Source of the DNA: a bacterium
GTDB taxonomy: Bacteria; Elusimicrobiota; Elusimicrobia; UBA1565; UBA9628
DNA length: 24,311 nt
Direction: 5' to 3'
Assembly: GCA_021790955.1 (NCBI GenBank)
Contig: JAJYFI010000003.1
Coordinates: 1 to 24,311, forward strand
Shown: piece after piece, positions 6,234-13,922 of the stretch
Numbering within the stretch: the stretch's first letter is position 1
How the letters are laid out: each line of letters begins with the position of its first letter
Translations under genes and position numbers: made by a program
The notes under the pieces: model-generated
Databases searched by the model: none
Seen by the model: only the letters and a program-made list of their open reading frames with translations
Told to the model about the DNA's origin: nothing

Positions 6234-6896
6234 ATGAAAATCGCCCAGCCGGGACAAAAACCCGTCATGCTCGCCTTCACCGCGGCGATCGCGATCCTTG
6301 TCGTCTTCCTGACCTTGGTTTCCATCGGCGGCGCCGCCGATGGGGCGACGGGGCTTGCGGGATTCTTCGTTTTTCTCGCCTTCGCGGCCGCGGGGCTCCT
6401 GCTCTACTTTTACCGCGATCCAGACCGGCCGCTGCCGGAAGACCCATACAAAATCTACGCTCCAGGGGACGGCCGGGTGCTGAGCGTCGAGCAGGAGCGG
6501 GAGGGCGGCGGGAAGACCGTGCGCATCTTCCTCTCCGTCTTCGACGTCCACGTCCAGCGCCTGCCCTGCTCGGGGCGCGTCAAGACGATCGATTACCACA
6601 AGGGCGCCTTCAAGGCCGCGATGGCCGCCGCCGCGAGGGAAAACGAGCGGCTCGCCATGACGCTCGTCCCCGAGGGCCGCTCCGAGCCCGTCGTCGTCGA
6701 GCAGATCGCGGGTCTCTTGGCCCGGCGCATCGAATGCTGGATGAGGGAGGGCTCGAGCGGCCAGGCGGGCGAGCGCTACGGCATCATCCATTTCGGCTCC
6801 CAGGTGGCGGTGCATCTTCCCGTCTCCGCTTCGCCGCTCGTAATCCCGGGACTACGGGTCTCGGCCGGGGTGACCCCCATCGCCCAATGGCGTTGA
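6234..6896 (+). CDS. psd: Phosphatidylserine decarboxylase proenzyme, short type
   Basis: A 220-residue membrane enzyme that decarboxylates phosphatidylserine to phosphatidylethanolamine. Two hydrophobic segments (about 11-33 and 41-60) form the membrane part and are followed by YFYRDPDRPLP, typical of the archaeal-like short form. The conserved SVFDVHVQRLPCSG (101-114) and YGIIHFGSQVAVHLP follow. Self-cleavage is expected between G188 and S189 of the FGS motif, turning Ser189 into the pyruvoyl cofactor. Length matches the short family. The ATG at 6234 has no clear Shine-Dalgarno sequence. pssA follows after 13 bases, giving the usual psd-pssA operon that makes phosphatidylethanolamine from CDP-diacylglycerol and serine. 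Confidence 0.95.
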   Translation: MKIAQPGQKPVMLAFTAAIAILVVFLTLVSIGGAADGATGLAGFFVFLAFAAAGLLLYFYRDPDRPLPEDPYKIYAPGDGRVLSVEQEREGGGKTVRIFLSVFDVHVQRLPCSGRVKTIDYHKGAFKAAMAAAARENERLAMTLVPEGRSEPVVVEQIAGLLARRIECWMREGSSGQAGERYGIIHFGSQVAVHLPVSASPLVIPGLRVSAGVTPIAQWR

Positions 6897-6909
6897 AGGC
6901 CGGCGGGGA

Positions 6910-7683
6910 ATGATCGATTTCGGTCGGGCCGGTCGGGCGCTCGCTCCCTCCCTTTTCACCTTGGGCAACATGGCCTGCGGCTTCTACGCCCTGGTCGCGG
7001 TCGGCCGCGACGAGTTCGGTCCCGCGGCGATCGCGATCCTGCTCGGGATGGTCTTTGACTCCTTGGACGGCCGCGTGGCGCGCCTTGTGCGGGCGGAGTC
7101 CACCTTCGGCATCGAGTTCGACTCGCTCTCCGACTTCCTCACCTTCGGCGTGGCGCCCGCGTGGATGATGTTCTCCTTCATCCTCAAGGACTACGGGTCA
7201 TGGGGCTATCTCTTGGCCTTCCTCTATGCTCTCTGCGGAGGCCTGCGCTTGGCGCGCTTCAACGCCGTCGCCCACGGCGCGGGATCGAGCAAGACCCACT
7301 TCACGGGACTGCCCATCCCCGCCGCCGCCGGGGTGCTGGCCTCCTTCGTCTGGCTCTACCAAATTATCGAGGAAGGCCGCCCCGCTAGGACTTGGAAATT
7401 CCTGATGGCCGAGGTCCCGTCGCTTTACGGGCTCATCCCGTTCGCCGTGCTGGGCTTGGCGCTCCTCATGATCTCGACGATCCCTTATCCGGCCTTCAAG
7501 GACCCGGGCAAGCTCCGGCCCAGGTCGCCGTTGCTGATCCTCTTTTACGCGCTTCTCGTCGCGACCTTGTTTCTCTACCCGCAAAACGCCGTCTTCGCCC
7601 TATTCGCGGCCTACGCCCTGGCGGGGCCCCTGGGCTATCTAATAAGGAAGATGCGCTGGATTTTCAGCCCCAGGGCTGCGTGA
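6910..7683 (+). CDS. pssA: CDP-diacylglycerol-serine O-phosphatidyltransferase
   Basis: A 257-residue polytopic membrane enzyme that joins CDP-diacylglycerol and serine to give phosphatidylserine. The full CDP-alcohol phosphatidyltransferase signature is present: D50, D53-G54, A57-R58, G67, D71 and D75 in DSLDGRVARL...FGIEFDSLSD. Several hydrophobic helices follow (about 99-117, 142-157, 179-195, 215-252). It directly follows psd, which uses its product. A GGCGGGG precedes the ATG closely. Its stop is one base away from the converging metG stop, leaving no room for a terminator between them. Confidence 0.95.
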   Translation: MIDFGRAGRALAPSLFTLGNMACGFYALVAVGRDEFGPAAIAILLGMVFDSLDGRVARLVRAESTFGIEFDSLSDFLTFGVAPAWMMFSFILKDYGSWGYLLAFLYALCGGLRLARFNAVAHGAGSSKTHFTGLPIPAAAGVLASFVWLYQIIEEGRPARTWKFLMAEVPSLYGLIPFAVLGLALLMISTIPYPAFKDPGKLRPRSPLLILFYALLVATLFLYPQNAVFALFAAYALAGPLGYLIRKMRWIFSPRAA

Positions 7684-7684
7684 C

Positions 7685-9211
7685 TTAGGCCTTTCGCGGG
7701 AAGAGCGGCTCGCCTTTCGACACGCGGCCTGGCGATTGCGGCAGGGCGTCCTGGGGCCGGCGCTGGTCGCCAAGCTTGGCCAGCATCGGCATCCTGGGCG
7801 AGCCGATCCGACTCCGAAGCTTGGCAGCCGCCGCCGGCATGAAAGGCTCTATCCACGAGCCGATCACTCTGAGCCCCCAAAGGATGTCGGCCACGATCTC
7901 ACCGGCCTTTTCGCGGTCCGTCTTGGCGACCTCCCAGGGTGCGCGCTCATTGACGAGGCGGTTCAGCCTGCCGATCTCGGACCAGATCGTCGCCAGGGCC
8001 GAGGAAAAATCCAGCCCCTCAATCGCGTTGGAGATCGCGGAGGATAATTGCGCCATCTTTTCGCGCTCGATGAAGTCGCGCTCTCCCAAGCTCTCCGGGA
8101 TCGCCCCGTCTAGGTAGCGGATCGCCATGTCCGAAGCGCGATTTAAAAGGTTTCCAAGGTCGTTGGCCAGATCGGCGTTGTAGCGGCGCTTCAAGGAAGC
8201 GATCGAGAAGTCGCCGTCCTGGCCGAAAGGCATCTCGCGAAAAAGAAAAAATCGGAAGGCGTCCACGCCGAAATCCTTCGTAACCGCCAGGGGATCGACG
8301 AAGTTTCCCTTCGACTTCGACATTTTCTCCCCCTCGACCGTCCACCAGCCGTGCGCGAAGACCTTGCCTGGAAGCTTGCGGCCCAGAGCCATGAGCATCG
8401 CGGGCCAGACGACGGAGTGGAAGCGGTAGATTTCCTTGCCCACGATGTGGACGTCCGCGGGCCAGAGCGAGGCGTCTTTCGAGTCCGCGGCTGCCAGGTA
8501 ATTGAGCAGCGCGTCGAACCAGACGTAGACCGTATGGGACTCGTCCCCGGGCACGGGGACGCCCCACTTGACCTTGGCGCGCGAGACCGAGATGTCCTGG
8601 AGACCGGCCTTGACGAAGTTCTTCATCTCCGAGGCGCGCGAGGAGGGCGAGAGGAACTCCGGATGGGCGTCGTAATGGGAGAGCAGGCGATCGCCGTAAC
8701 GGGAGAGCTTGAAGAAGTAGCTCTCTTCCTCGACGCGCTCCAAGGGCCTCTTGCAGTCGGGGTTGGGACAGAGCTTGGCGCCGCCGGGGCCGGGCAGGGT
8801 CTCCTTCTCCGTCCAGAAGGTTTCGTCCGAGACGCAATAGAAGCCTCTGTAGCGGCCCTTATAGATGTCTCCCGACTTGAGCAGCGCGGCGAAGGCGCTC
8901 CTCACCGTCTCCTCATGGCGCGGCTCGGTCGTGCGGATGAAGTCGTCGGGCTGGATATCGAGAGCCTTCCACAGATCGCGGAACTGGGACGCTATCCCGT
9001 CCGCATATTCCTTGGGGGAGAGCTTAGCCTCCGCCGCGGCTTTCTCGATCTTGAGCCCGTGCTCGTCGGTGCCCGTCAGGAAGTGGACCTGGCGTCCCTG
9101 GAGCCTAAGCGTCCGCGCCAGGATGTCCGCCGCGATCGTCGTGTAGGCGTGCCCGATATGCGGCGCCGCGTTGATATAGTAGATCGGCGTCGTGATATAG
9201 AACGGTTTCAT
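7685..9211 (-). CDS. metG: Methionyl-tRNA synthetase
   Basis: A 508-residue class I synthetase that charges tRNA-Met. The HIGH motif is HIGH (18-21) in YYINAAPHIGHAYTT, and the KMSKS motif is KMSKS (296-300). WFDALLNYLAA and WPAMLMALG mark the Met-binding and Rossmann core, and NDLGNLLNR the anticodon-domain helix. The zinc-knuckle region has C126, C148 and C153 (YCVSDE...CPNPDC), so the first cysteine pair is incomplete, as in many bacterial enzymes. No C-terminal tRNA-binding (EMAP-like) domain is present. It follows holB on the same strand after 82 bases containing a strong hairpin. Only a weak GAGA precedes the ATG. Confidence 0.96.
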   Translation of the reverse strand: MKPFYITTPIYYINAAPHIGHAYTTIAADILARTLRLQGRQVHFLTGTDEHGLKIEKAAAEAKLSPKEYADGIASQFRDLWKALDIQPDDFIRTTEPRHEETVRSAFAALLKSGDIYKGRYRGFYCVSDETFWTEKETLPGPGGAKLCPNPDCKRPLERVEEESYFFKLSRYGDRLLSHYDAHPEFLSPSSRASEMKNFVKAGLQDISVSRAKVKWGVPVPGDESHTVYVWFDALLNYLAAADSKDASLWPADVHIVGKEIYRFHSVVWPAMLMALGRKLPGKVFAHGWWTVEGEKMSKSKGNFVDPLAVTKDFGVDAFRFFLFREMPFGQDGDFSIASLKRRYNADLANDLGNLLNRASDMAIRYLDGAIPESLGERDFIEREKMAQLSSAISNAIEGLDFSSALATIWSEIGRLNRLVNERAPWEVAKTDREKAGEIVADILWGLRVIGSWIEPFMPAAAAKLRSRIGSPRMPMLAKLGDQRRPQDALPQSPGRVSKGEPLFPRKA

Positions 9212-9225
9212 CAGCGATTCTCGGG

Positions 9226-9292
9226 AAAACCGGTGACACCATACGCATTTCCGCTATGACGAATCTGAAATAGGTATGGTGTCACCGGTTTT
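9226..9292. repeat. 19-bp perfect inverted repeat between holB and metG
   Basis: AAAACCGGTGACACCATAC (9226-9244) pairs exactly with GTATGGTGTCACCGGTTTT (9274-9292) around a 29-base loop. T runs follow the right arm on the plus strand (9289-9295, reaching the holB stop) and a shorter TTTT follows on the minus strand. It lies in the metG leader. It may act as a terminator or attenuator, or be a small palindromic mobile unit of REP/MITE type. GGTGACACC/GGTGTCACC is itself a near-palindrome. Confidence 0.85.
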
Positions 9293-9293
9293 T

Positions 9294-10214
9294 TTAGAGA
9301 CCCTCGACGGCGATCTGGGCCAGGACGGTCGCCGTGCGGGGGTCGGCGTTGGAGCCGACGGCCCGCAGCAGGCTCCGAAGCTCCCTCAGGGCGGGTTCCG
9401 CCTTCGCGAAAGGAACCGCCCCCTCAAGATGGGAAAGTCTTAACCGTTCGATCTCCAACGCGATGATTCTTTCCGCTTTCTTGCGGGCGAGAGCCAGTTC
9501 CCGCGGCAGCGATTCGGCGATCTCGAAAGGGGCGGCCGGGCCGCTTTTGTCCAGAGACTCCTCCTCGGCGATCTCCTCCCATATCTCGGCCGCCCGGCCC
9601 GCCGAGCCTCCGGAGAGCCGCGCGATCTCCCGCGCCGTCTGGGCCGGAACTCCCCTCGCAACGAGAATCGCCTCGACGACGTCGCCGCGAAGGGCGCCGA
9701 AAGGGACGCGGGCGCAGCGGGAGACGATGGTCTTCGGCAACGACTCGGGGGAGGAGGCGAGGAGGATCCAGAGGGTGCGGGGCATCGGCTCCTCCAAAAT
9801 CTTGAGCAGGGCGTTCGCCGAGGCGGGCTCGAGGGCCTGGGCGTCCTCCAGGATCGCGATCTTCCATCCTCCCCAGAGAGACGTCGTCTCCATGTCGCGT
9901 CGCAGATGCCGGATGGTGCCGACCTTGAGCGTCCTCTGCGTCTCGGGCTCCTCCTCCAAGAGCGCCGCCTGATAGGCGGCCCCGACGAGCTTGAGGTCGG
10001 GATGGGCGCCGCGGCCGGCGGCTTCGCAGTTGCGGCATCTTTCGCAGGGAGCCTCGGCCTTCCCGGAATTCTCGCAGAGAAGGACGGTCGCCCACCGCGC
10101 GGCCATGGTCCGCTTCCCGACGCCCGCCGGCCCGTGGAAGAGGAGCGCTGATGGAATCCTGCCCGCGCGGCGGAAGCCCGCGAGAATCTTGAGGGCCCGC
10201 TCCTGTCCTTTCAT
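9294..10214 (-). CDS. holB: DNA polymerase III delta-prime subunit (clamp loader)
   Basis: A 306-residue AAA+ clamp-loader subunit. The P-loop-like segment is HGPAGVGKRT (27-36). Four cysteines in the usual zinc module are C47, C57, C60 and C63 (LLCENS...CERCRNC). WKIAILEDAQALEPASANAL is the Walker B region, LLKILEEP follows, and the SRC motif appears in KTIVSRCARVPF. Delta-prime works with tau/gamma and delta to load the DnaN clamp. Its ATG overlaps the tmk stop (ATGA), the common tmk-holB pair. Length is normal. The TAA stop touches the T run of the downstream hairpin. Confidence 0.93.
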   Translation of the reverse strand: MKGQERALKILAGFRRAGRIPSALLFHGPAGVGKRTMAARWATVLLCENSGKAEAPCERCRNCEAAGRGAHPDLKLVGAAYQAALLEEEPETQRTLKVGTIRHLRRDMETTSLWGGWKIAILEDAQALEPASANALLKILEEPMPRTLWILLASSPESLPKTIVSRCARVPFGALRGDVVEAILVARGVPAQTAREIARLSGGSAGRAAEIWEEIAEEESLDKSGPAAPFEIAESLPRELALARKKAERIIALEIERLRLSHLEGAVPFAKAEPALRELRSLLRAVGSNADPRTATVLAQIAVEGL

Positions 10215-10843
10215 GGCCGCCGCTTCAGGAGCGGCTCGATCCGGCTCATGATCTCGTCCGCGATCTCGGCGGAGCTTTTCCTGCCGTCGATCAAAAAGGC
10301 CTCCCGATGGCGGCGCACATAGTCGCGGAAACCCCGGCGCGCCCGCCGCCTAAACCGCGCGCCCGCCCTCTCGAGACGATCCTCCCGCGAGGGCGTGCCG
10401 CGCCTTTGATACTCGGATTCCGGGAGGTCGATCACGGCCGTGAGGTTAGGCCGCAAACCCCTCGTCGCCTCGCCGTCGATCAGGTCGATCAACCGGCGGG
10501 CGATTCCCCGCGCGGCCCCCTGGTAGGCGTAAGTCGCGGGGCTGAAGCGCTCGCAGAGGACCACCCGGTATCGCGACAAGGCGGGCAAAACGAGGTCGCG
10601 CGCGTGCTGAGTCCGTGCCGCCTCGTAAAGGAGGAGCTCCGCGAAGGGGGAGATCGCCATCGTCTTGTCGAGAAGGACACGGCGCAGCGCCTCCGCCAGG
10701 CGCACGCCGCCTGGCTCGCGCGTATGGAGGCAGGAGACTCCACGCCGCCGCAAATGCCCGCAAAGCAGCCGCGCCAGCGTCGATTTTCCGGACCGGTCGG
10801 GGCCGTCGAGCACGACAAAAAGGCCCCGCCGACGAGTCTTCAA
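10211..10843 (-). CDS. tmk: Thymidylate kinase
   Basis: A 210-residue kinase that phosphorylates dTMP to dTDP. The P-loop is DGPDRSGKST (13-22), followed by the dTMP-binding TREPGG and the LLLYEAARTQH helix. The segment VVLCERFSPATYAYQGAARG corresponds to the usual DR(Y/F)..S..AYQG motif, with Glu in place of the first Asp. Length is normal. The apparent start is TTG at 10843, four bases after the HicA-like stop, with only a weak GAAAG upstream, so translation may depend on coupling. It overlaps holB. Confidence 0.92.
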   Translation of the reverse strand: MKTRRRGLFVVLDGPDRSGKSTLARLLCGHLRRRGVSCLHTREPGGVRLAEALRRVLLDKTMAISPFAELLLYEAARTQHARDLVLPALSRYRVVLCERFSPATYAYQGAARGIARRLIDLIDGEATRGLRPNLTAVIDLPESEYQRRGTPSREDRLERAGARFRRRARRGFRDYVRRHREAFLIDGRKSSAEIADEIMSRIEPLLKRRP

Positions 10844-10847
10844 ACTT

Positions 10848-11036
10848 TCAGTTCATCTCGGGGATGCCGAGTTGCTTGCAGATCTTGCGCGCGGCGTAGT
10901 CCTCGAGCTCGGGATGACGCGTCACCGCGGCCTCGGCTCCGGTGGCCTCGTTTCGATAGACGGAATACTTGCCGCCTTCCCGCAGGAGGACGCAGCCGTT
11001 CTCGGTCAAATGCTTGATGAGCTCCCTACGTTTCAT
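10848..11036 (-). CDS. Solitary HicA/YcfA-like protein
   Basis: A 62-residue protein beginning MKRRELIKHLTENGCVLLRE and ending ARKICKQLGIP. This is the HicA (YcfA) double-stranded-RNA-binding-like fold: an N-terminal helix, a three-strand sheet carrying LREGGKYSVYRN, then a helix starting HPELEDYAARKICKQLG. HicA toxins are mRNA interferases paired with HicB. Two things are odd. The usual catalytic His between GG and the next strand (commonly GGNHSIY or GSHH) is Tyr here (GGKYSVY), and no hicB lies on either side. The ATG at 11036 overlaps the response-regulator stop (ATGA) and has AAAGGAG four bases upstream. A non-toxic RNA-binding role is as likely as a toxin. Confidence 0.8.
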   Translation of the reverse strand: MKRRELIKHLTENGCVLLREGGKYSVYRNEATGAEAAVTRHPELEDYAARKICKQLGIPEMN

Positions 11037-11434
11037 GACGCTCCTTTGCCTTGGGCGCCGCGGCGGCGTTCCACGGCCTGAAAGACACGCTCGATCTTGG
11101 CCTTGAGCGCGTCGAGTTCGATGGGCTTGACGAGATAGTCGGCCGCGCCGAAAAGAAGCGCGTCGTTCAACGTGGCGGCGTCCGCGAGGCCGCTGACCAC
11201 GATGACCGGGATGTCGAAGCTCCGGCGGATGTCGCGCGTCAGAGAAATGCCGTCCTCGCCCGGCATCATGATGTCCATGAGGATGAGGTCCGGCTTCTGG
11301 TTCTTGAGCCATTCCTTGGCCTTCTGGGCGGAGTTCGCGCAGGCGACGTCGTAGCCCAAAGCCGGCAGGCCCTGGGAGTAAAACTCGCAGATCGACGCGT
11401 CGTCGTCGACGGCCAGAATCTTTTTCTTCGCCAT
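11033..11434 (-). CDS. Single-domain (CheY-like) response regulator
   Basis: A 133-residue receiver domain with no output domain. The acidic pocket is VDDD (9-12), the phosphoacceptor is D54 in LILMDIMMPGEDG, the switch Ser is S81 (IVVSG), and K103 is the conserved lysine (LVKPIE). Such proteins relay a phosphate or act by binding a partner; no kinase is in the window, so its partner is unknown. The start is firm: AGGAGGGG lies 5 bases before the ATG at 11434, inside the end of the MauE-like gene. The next frame, HicA-like, overlaps its stop. Confidence 0.92.
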   Translation of the reverse strand: MAKKKILAVDDDASICEFYSQGLPALGYDVACANSAQKAKEWLKNQKPDLILMDIMMPGEDGISLTRDIRRSFDIPVIVVSGLADAATLNDALLFGAADYLVKPIELDALKAKIERVFQAVERRRGAQGKGAS

Positions 11435-11435
11435 G

Positions 11436-11891
11436 TTATCCCCTCCTCGCCCATTTGTCCCAACTGCAAAGGCGGTCCCCCCGCGCAAAGGCCGCGTAGG
11501 CCAAGGGGAAAAGCGCCACGTCCAAGGCCAGCGCGCGCCCCAGGCTCGGATGAAAAAGGCCGCCGAAGCATCCGCAATTGGGAAGCGCGATATGCCGAAG
11601 CTTCACCGACACGAGCGCGGCCAAGAACGAGGCGATCATGCCGCCGGCCGCCGCGGCGGAGGCCTTCGTGAAATCGCCGAGGATCAGGCAAAAGCCGGCC
11701 AAGAGCTCGGCCCAGGGAAGCACCGCCGCGATCGCGAGGCTTGCCGCGGGCGGAAGTATCTGGTAGGCGTCGATCACGAAGGCAAACTCCTGATACGGCG
11801 CGGCGGCTTTCATCGCCCCGGCCGCCACGAGAGCGCTCCCGACCGCCAGACGGCCCAGAAGGCCCAACACGTCTCCGAGCGATCCGTTCAC
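11436..11891 (-). CDS. MauE/DoxX-like membrane protein
   Basis: A 151-residue protein with four predicted membrane helices (about 7-27, 47-71, 77-96, 118-137). The NCGCFG motif (105-110) between helices three and four is characteristic of MauE/DoxX-type proteins. MauE is needed for disulfide-rich methylamine dehydrogenase maturation, and family members are thought to act in periplasmic thiol redox. The start is GTG at 11891, overlapping the TGA of the DsbA-like gene (GTGA) with AGAAGGGAG upstream. Its pairing with a DsbA-like protein supports an electron-transfer partner role, in place of DsbB or VKOR. Cysteines are C68, C106, C108 and C142. Confidence 0.78.
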   Translation of the reverse strand: MNGSLGDVLGLLGRLAVGSALVAAGAMKAAAPYQEFAFVIDAYQILPPAASLAIAAVLPWAELLAGFCLILGDFTKASAAAAGGMIASFLAALVSVKLRHIALPNCGCFGGLFHPSLGRALALDVALFPLAYAAFARGDRLCSWDKWARRG

Positions 11892-12538
11892 GACCCGGCT
11901 CCCTTCTTGAGGATCGCGTCCATCCAATGGATCCCGAGCGACGCGAACTGATTGCCGCCGACGAAGCGCCGGCCGTTGATGAAGAAGGTGGGCGTTCCCG
12001 ATATCCACCGGTTTTTCGCCTGCTGCATGTCCGCGCGCACGGCATCGGCGGCCTCGGTGCCGGAGAGGCAGGCGTCGAAGGCCTTGCGCTTGATGCCGAG
12101 CGCGGCGGCGTAGGAACGGAAGAAAACCTTGGGATCTTTCGAGGACGCCCACTCGTCCTGCCTGTCGTAGAGCCTATCGTGATAAGGCCAGAACTTGCCC
12201 AGCCGCCCCGCGCACTCCGCCGCCACCGCGGCGTCGAAGGCCCGGGGGTGCAGGCCCGTCAGCGGGTCGTCGCGGAAGACAAGCTTCACCTTCGGACCAT
12301 AGAGCCTCAGGACTCCGCGCAGCGGCGCTTCGGCCGCGCGGCAGGCGGGACATTGGAAATCGGAGTATTCGACGATCTCGATCGGGGCCGTCGCCGCTCC
12401 CTTCTCGCGGTAGGGGGGAACGGGAACCGACATCTCGACGCGGCCCGCGAAGCCCCTGGCCCCGTAGGCGGAGGCCATGGCCGCCGCGACCGCGATCAGG
12501 AGTCCGCCGAGCCTGCGCTTAAGCGTCGTTGTCATCAT
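11888..12538 (-). CDS. DsbA-family thiol:disulfide oxidoreductase, membrane-anchored or secreted
   Basis: A 216-residue protein. An N-terminal hydrophobic segment (about 11-25) after KRR acts as a signal or anchor. The thioredoxin-fold active site is CPAC (C63-C66) in VEYSDFQCPACRAAE, with helical DsbA-like insertion and the cis-proline loop GTPTF (181-185). The family introduces or isomerises disulfides in exported proteins. The double ATG at 12538/12535 is chosen because it precedes the basic signal region; GGCGGGC stands just upstream. It follows the subtilisin-like protease by 33 bases and overlaps the MauE-like gene, suggesting the three work on exported proteins. The two paired cysteines of the upstream protease are possible substrates (inference). 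Confidence 0.88.
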   Translation of the reverse strand: MMTTTLKRRLGGLLIAVAAAMASAYGARGFAGRVEMSVPVPPYREKGAATAPIEIVEYSDFQCPACRAAEAPLRGVLRLYGPKVKLVFRDDPLTGLHPRAFDAAVAAECAGRLGKFWPYHDRLYDRQDEWASSKDPKVFFRSYAAALGIKRKAFDACLSGTEAADAVRADMQQAKNRWISGTPTFFINGRRFVGGNQFASLGIHWMDAILKKGAGS

Positions 12539-12571
12539 TGCCCGCCGGCAGGCCGGGGGCGGCAAACGGCC

Positions 12572-13846
12572 TTAACGGGACGCGTTCTTGGCGTTGACCA
12601 GGACGCGGGCGTCGACGACGCCGTTGCCCTGTTCGTTCTTGTCGTCTCCCGCAATGGGCGTCGCGGCCGACTTCAGGGCCGCGAGCACCGCCTTGTAGCC
12701 CGAGACGCCCCGCGCGGCGATCGCGAGAGCGGCCAAGCCCGACATATGCGGGGTCGCCATTGAGGTTCCGGACAGCTTGCGATAGCCGCCGCCCATGTAG
12801 GTCGACAGAACGTCGACGCCGGGAGCGATGAAGGCGACCTGGGGGCCGCGGCTCGAGAACTCAGCCACGTGATCCGAGCTGTCCATCGCCGCGATCGCGA
12901 TCGCGCCGGGGTAGCCGGCGGGGTATCCCACCGTGCCCGCGCCGGGACCGGAATTGCCGGCCGCCGCGATGAGGGCGACTCCCCCCTTCGCCATGGCGGC
13001 GACGGTTTCCTTGAGGGAATCGTTGCCCTGGTCGGCGCCCAAGGACATGCTGGCGACCTGCATATGGTGCTGCACGCACCACTGCATGCCGGCGATCACG
13101 GCGTCGAAGGCCCCGGAGCCCGAGGCATCGAGGACTTTCACGCCGTAAAGAGAGACTTTCGGGGCGACGCCCACCACGCCGATCTTGTTGTCGACGGCCG
13201 CGATCGTTCCGGAGACGTGCGTGCCGTGCCCGTTGTCGTCCTTGAAATTGCCGCTATTGTCGATGGCGTTCCATCCGCCGGCGACGTTGTCTTTCAAATC
13301 CGGATGAGAGGCGTCGATGCCCGTGTCGACGACGCAGACCTTCACGCCCTGACCGGAGGCCTTCGCCCACGACTCGGGGGCATGGACGCGGCTCACCCCC
13401 CACGGGGTCTGCTGGCCTTCCCCCTTCTGCCGGAACGCCGCCACGGCGGGAGCCGCCGCGGTCGCCACCTCGTGAACGCCGGGAAGCGAGAACTCCCCCA
13501 TCCCGCGGTCGACCGAAACGAGCCAATTGACCACCGGATCGGGATCGACGCGAAGCACCTCGGAGCGCTTCGCGAGGCTGGCCGTCGTGTCCAGAATTTG
13601 GGACGAATCTCCTTGAATGACGACCGCGTTGATAAGAGGAAGCTCCCGCACGACCCGGCCGCCCTGGCCCTGGACGATCGAAAGCCTGGCTCCACGCTCG
13701 GTCCCCGTCTTAAAGACCACGATGTGGCGGGAAACCCCGGGAGGAAGGCCGGCCGACGAAGAGGCGCTCGCCGGAGCCGCCGGCAGCCACACGGCAAGGA
13801 CGAGAATCAGCATGGAAAAAACGGCGGATTTAAGACCCTGAATCAT
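12572..13846 (-). CDS. Secreted subtilisin-like serine protease (S8) with I9 propeptide
   Basis: A 424-residue preproprotein. A signal peptide (about 1-29) is followed by an inhibitor-I9-like propeptide (about 40-105, starting RHIVVFKTG). The catalytic domain has D174 (VCVVDTGID), H207 (NGHGTHVSGTIAA), the oxyanion Asn N298 (AAAGNSG) and the nucleophile S362 (SGTSMATPHMSG). All catalytic residues are present. Only two cysteines occur in the mature part (C171, next to the catalytic Asp, and C257), which could form a disulfide. The ATG at 13846 is firm because GGGAGG lies 7 bases upstream. It begins a new transcription unit after serS that continues into the DsbA-like gene. Confidence 0.95.
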   Translation of the reverse strand: MIQGLKSAVFSMLILVLAVWLPAAPASASSSAGLPPGVSRHIVVFKTGTERGARLSIVQGQGGRVVRELPLINAVVIQGDSSQILDTTASLAKRSEVLRVDPDPVVNWLVSVDRGMGEFSLPGVHEVATAAAPAVAAFRQKGEGQQTPWGVSRVHAPESWAKASGQGVKVCVVDTGIDASHPDLKDNVAGGWNAIDNSGNFKDDNGHGTHVSGTIAAVDNKIGVVGVAPKVSLYGVKVLDASGSGAFDAVIAGMQWCVQHHMQVASMSLGADQGNDSLKETVAAMAKGGVALIAAAGNSGPGAGTVGYPAGYPGAIAIAAMDSSDHVAEFSSRGPQVAFIAPGVDVLSTYMGGGYRKLSGTSMATPHMSGLAALAIAARGVSGYKAVLAALKSAATPIAGDDKNEQGNGVVDARVLVNAKNASR

Positions 13847-13877
13847 AAAAAAACCTCCCTGGTCCGGCATTCGTCGC

Positions 13878-13907
13878 ATCCTACCAAAATCAGCAACGGA
13901 AAGTAAA
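13878..13907 (-). promoter_or_regulatory. Candidate sigma-70-type promoter for the protease gene
   Basis: On the minus strand TTTACT (13907-13902) and TAGGAT (13883-13878) are separated by 18 bases, 31 bases upstream of the protease ATG. Both hexamers are imperfect matches to TTGACA/TATAAT. The 76-base gap to serS is locally AT-richer than its neighbours. Confidence 0.35.
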
Positions 13908-13922
13908 AGAAGAGTCTGAAGT

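Noticed and set aside
4907..6325. A 472-codon minus-strand frame across the IS, tRNA-Leu and the psd start
   Set aside because: It is out of frame with the transposase, reads through a tRNA gene and is Arg/Pro-rich without motifs.
7676..7690. A bidirectional terminator between pssA and metG
   Set aside because: The stops are one base apart and no hairpin with a T run is visible.
10848..11434. A HicAB toxin-antitoxin pair
   Set aside because: The neighbouring gene is a CheY-like receiver, not HicB, and tmk is on the other side.
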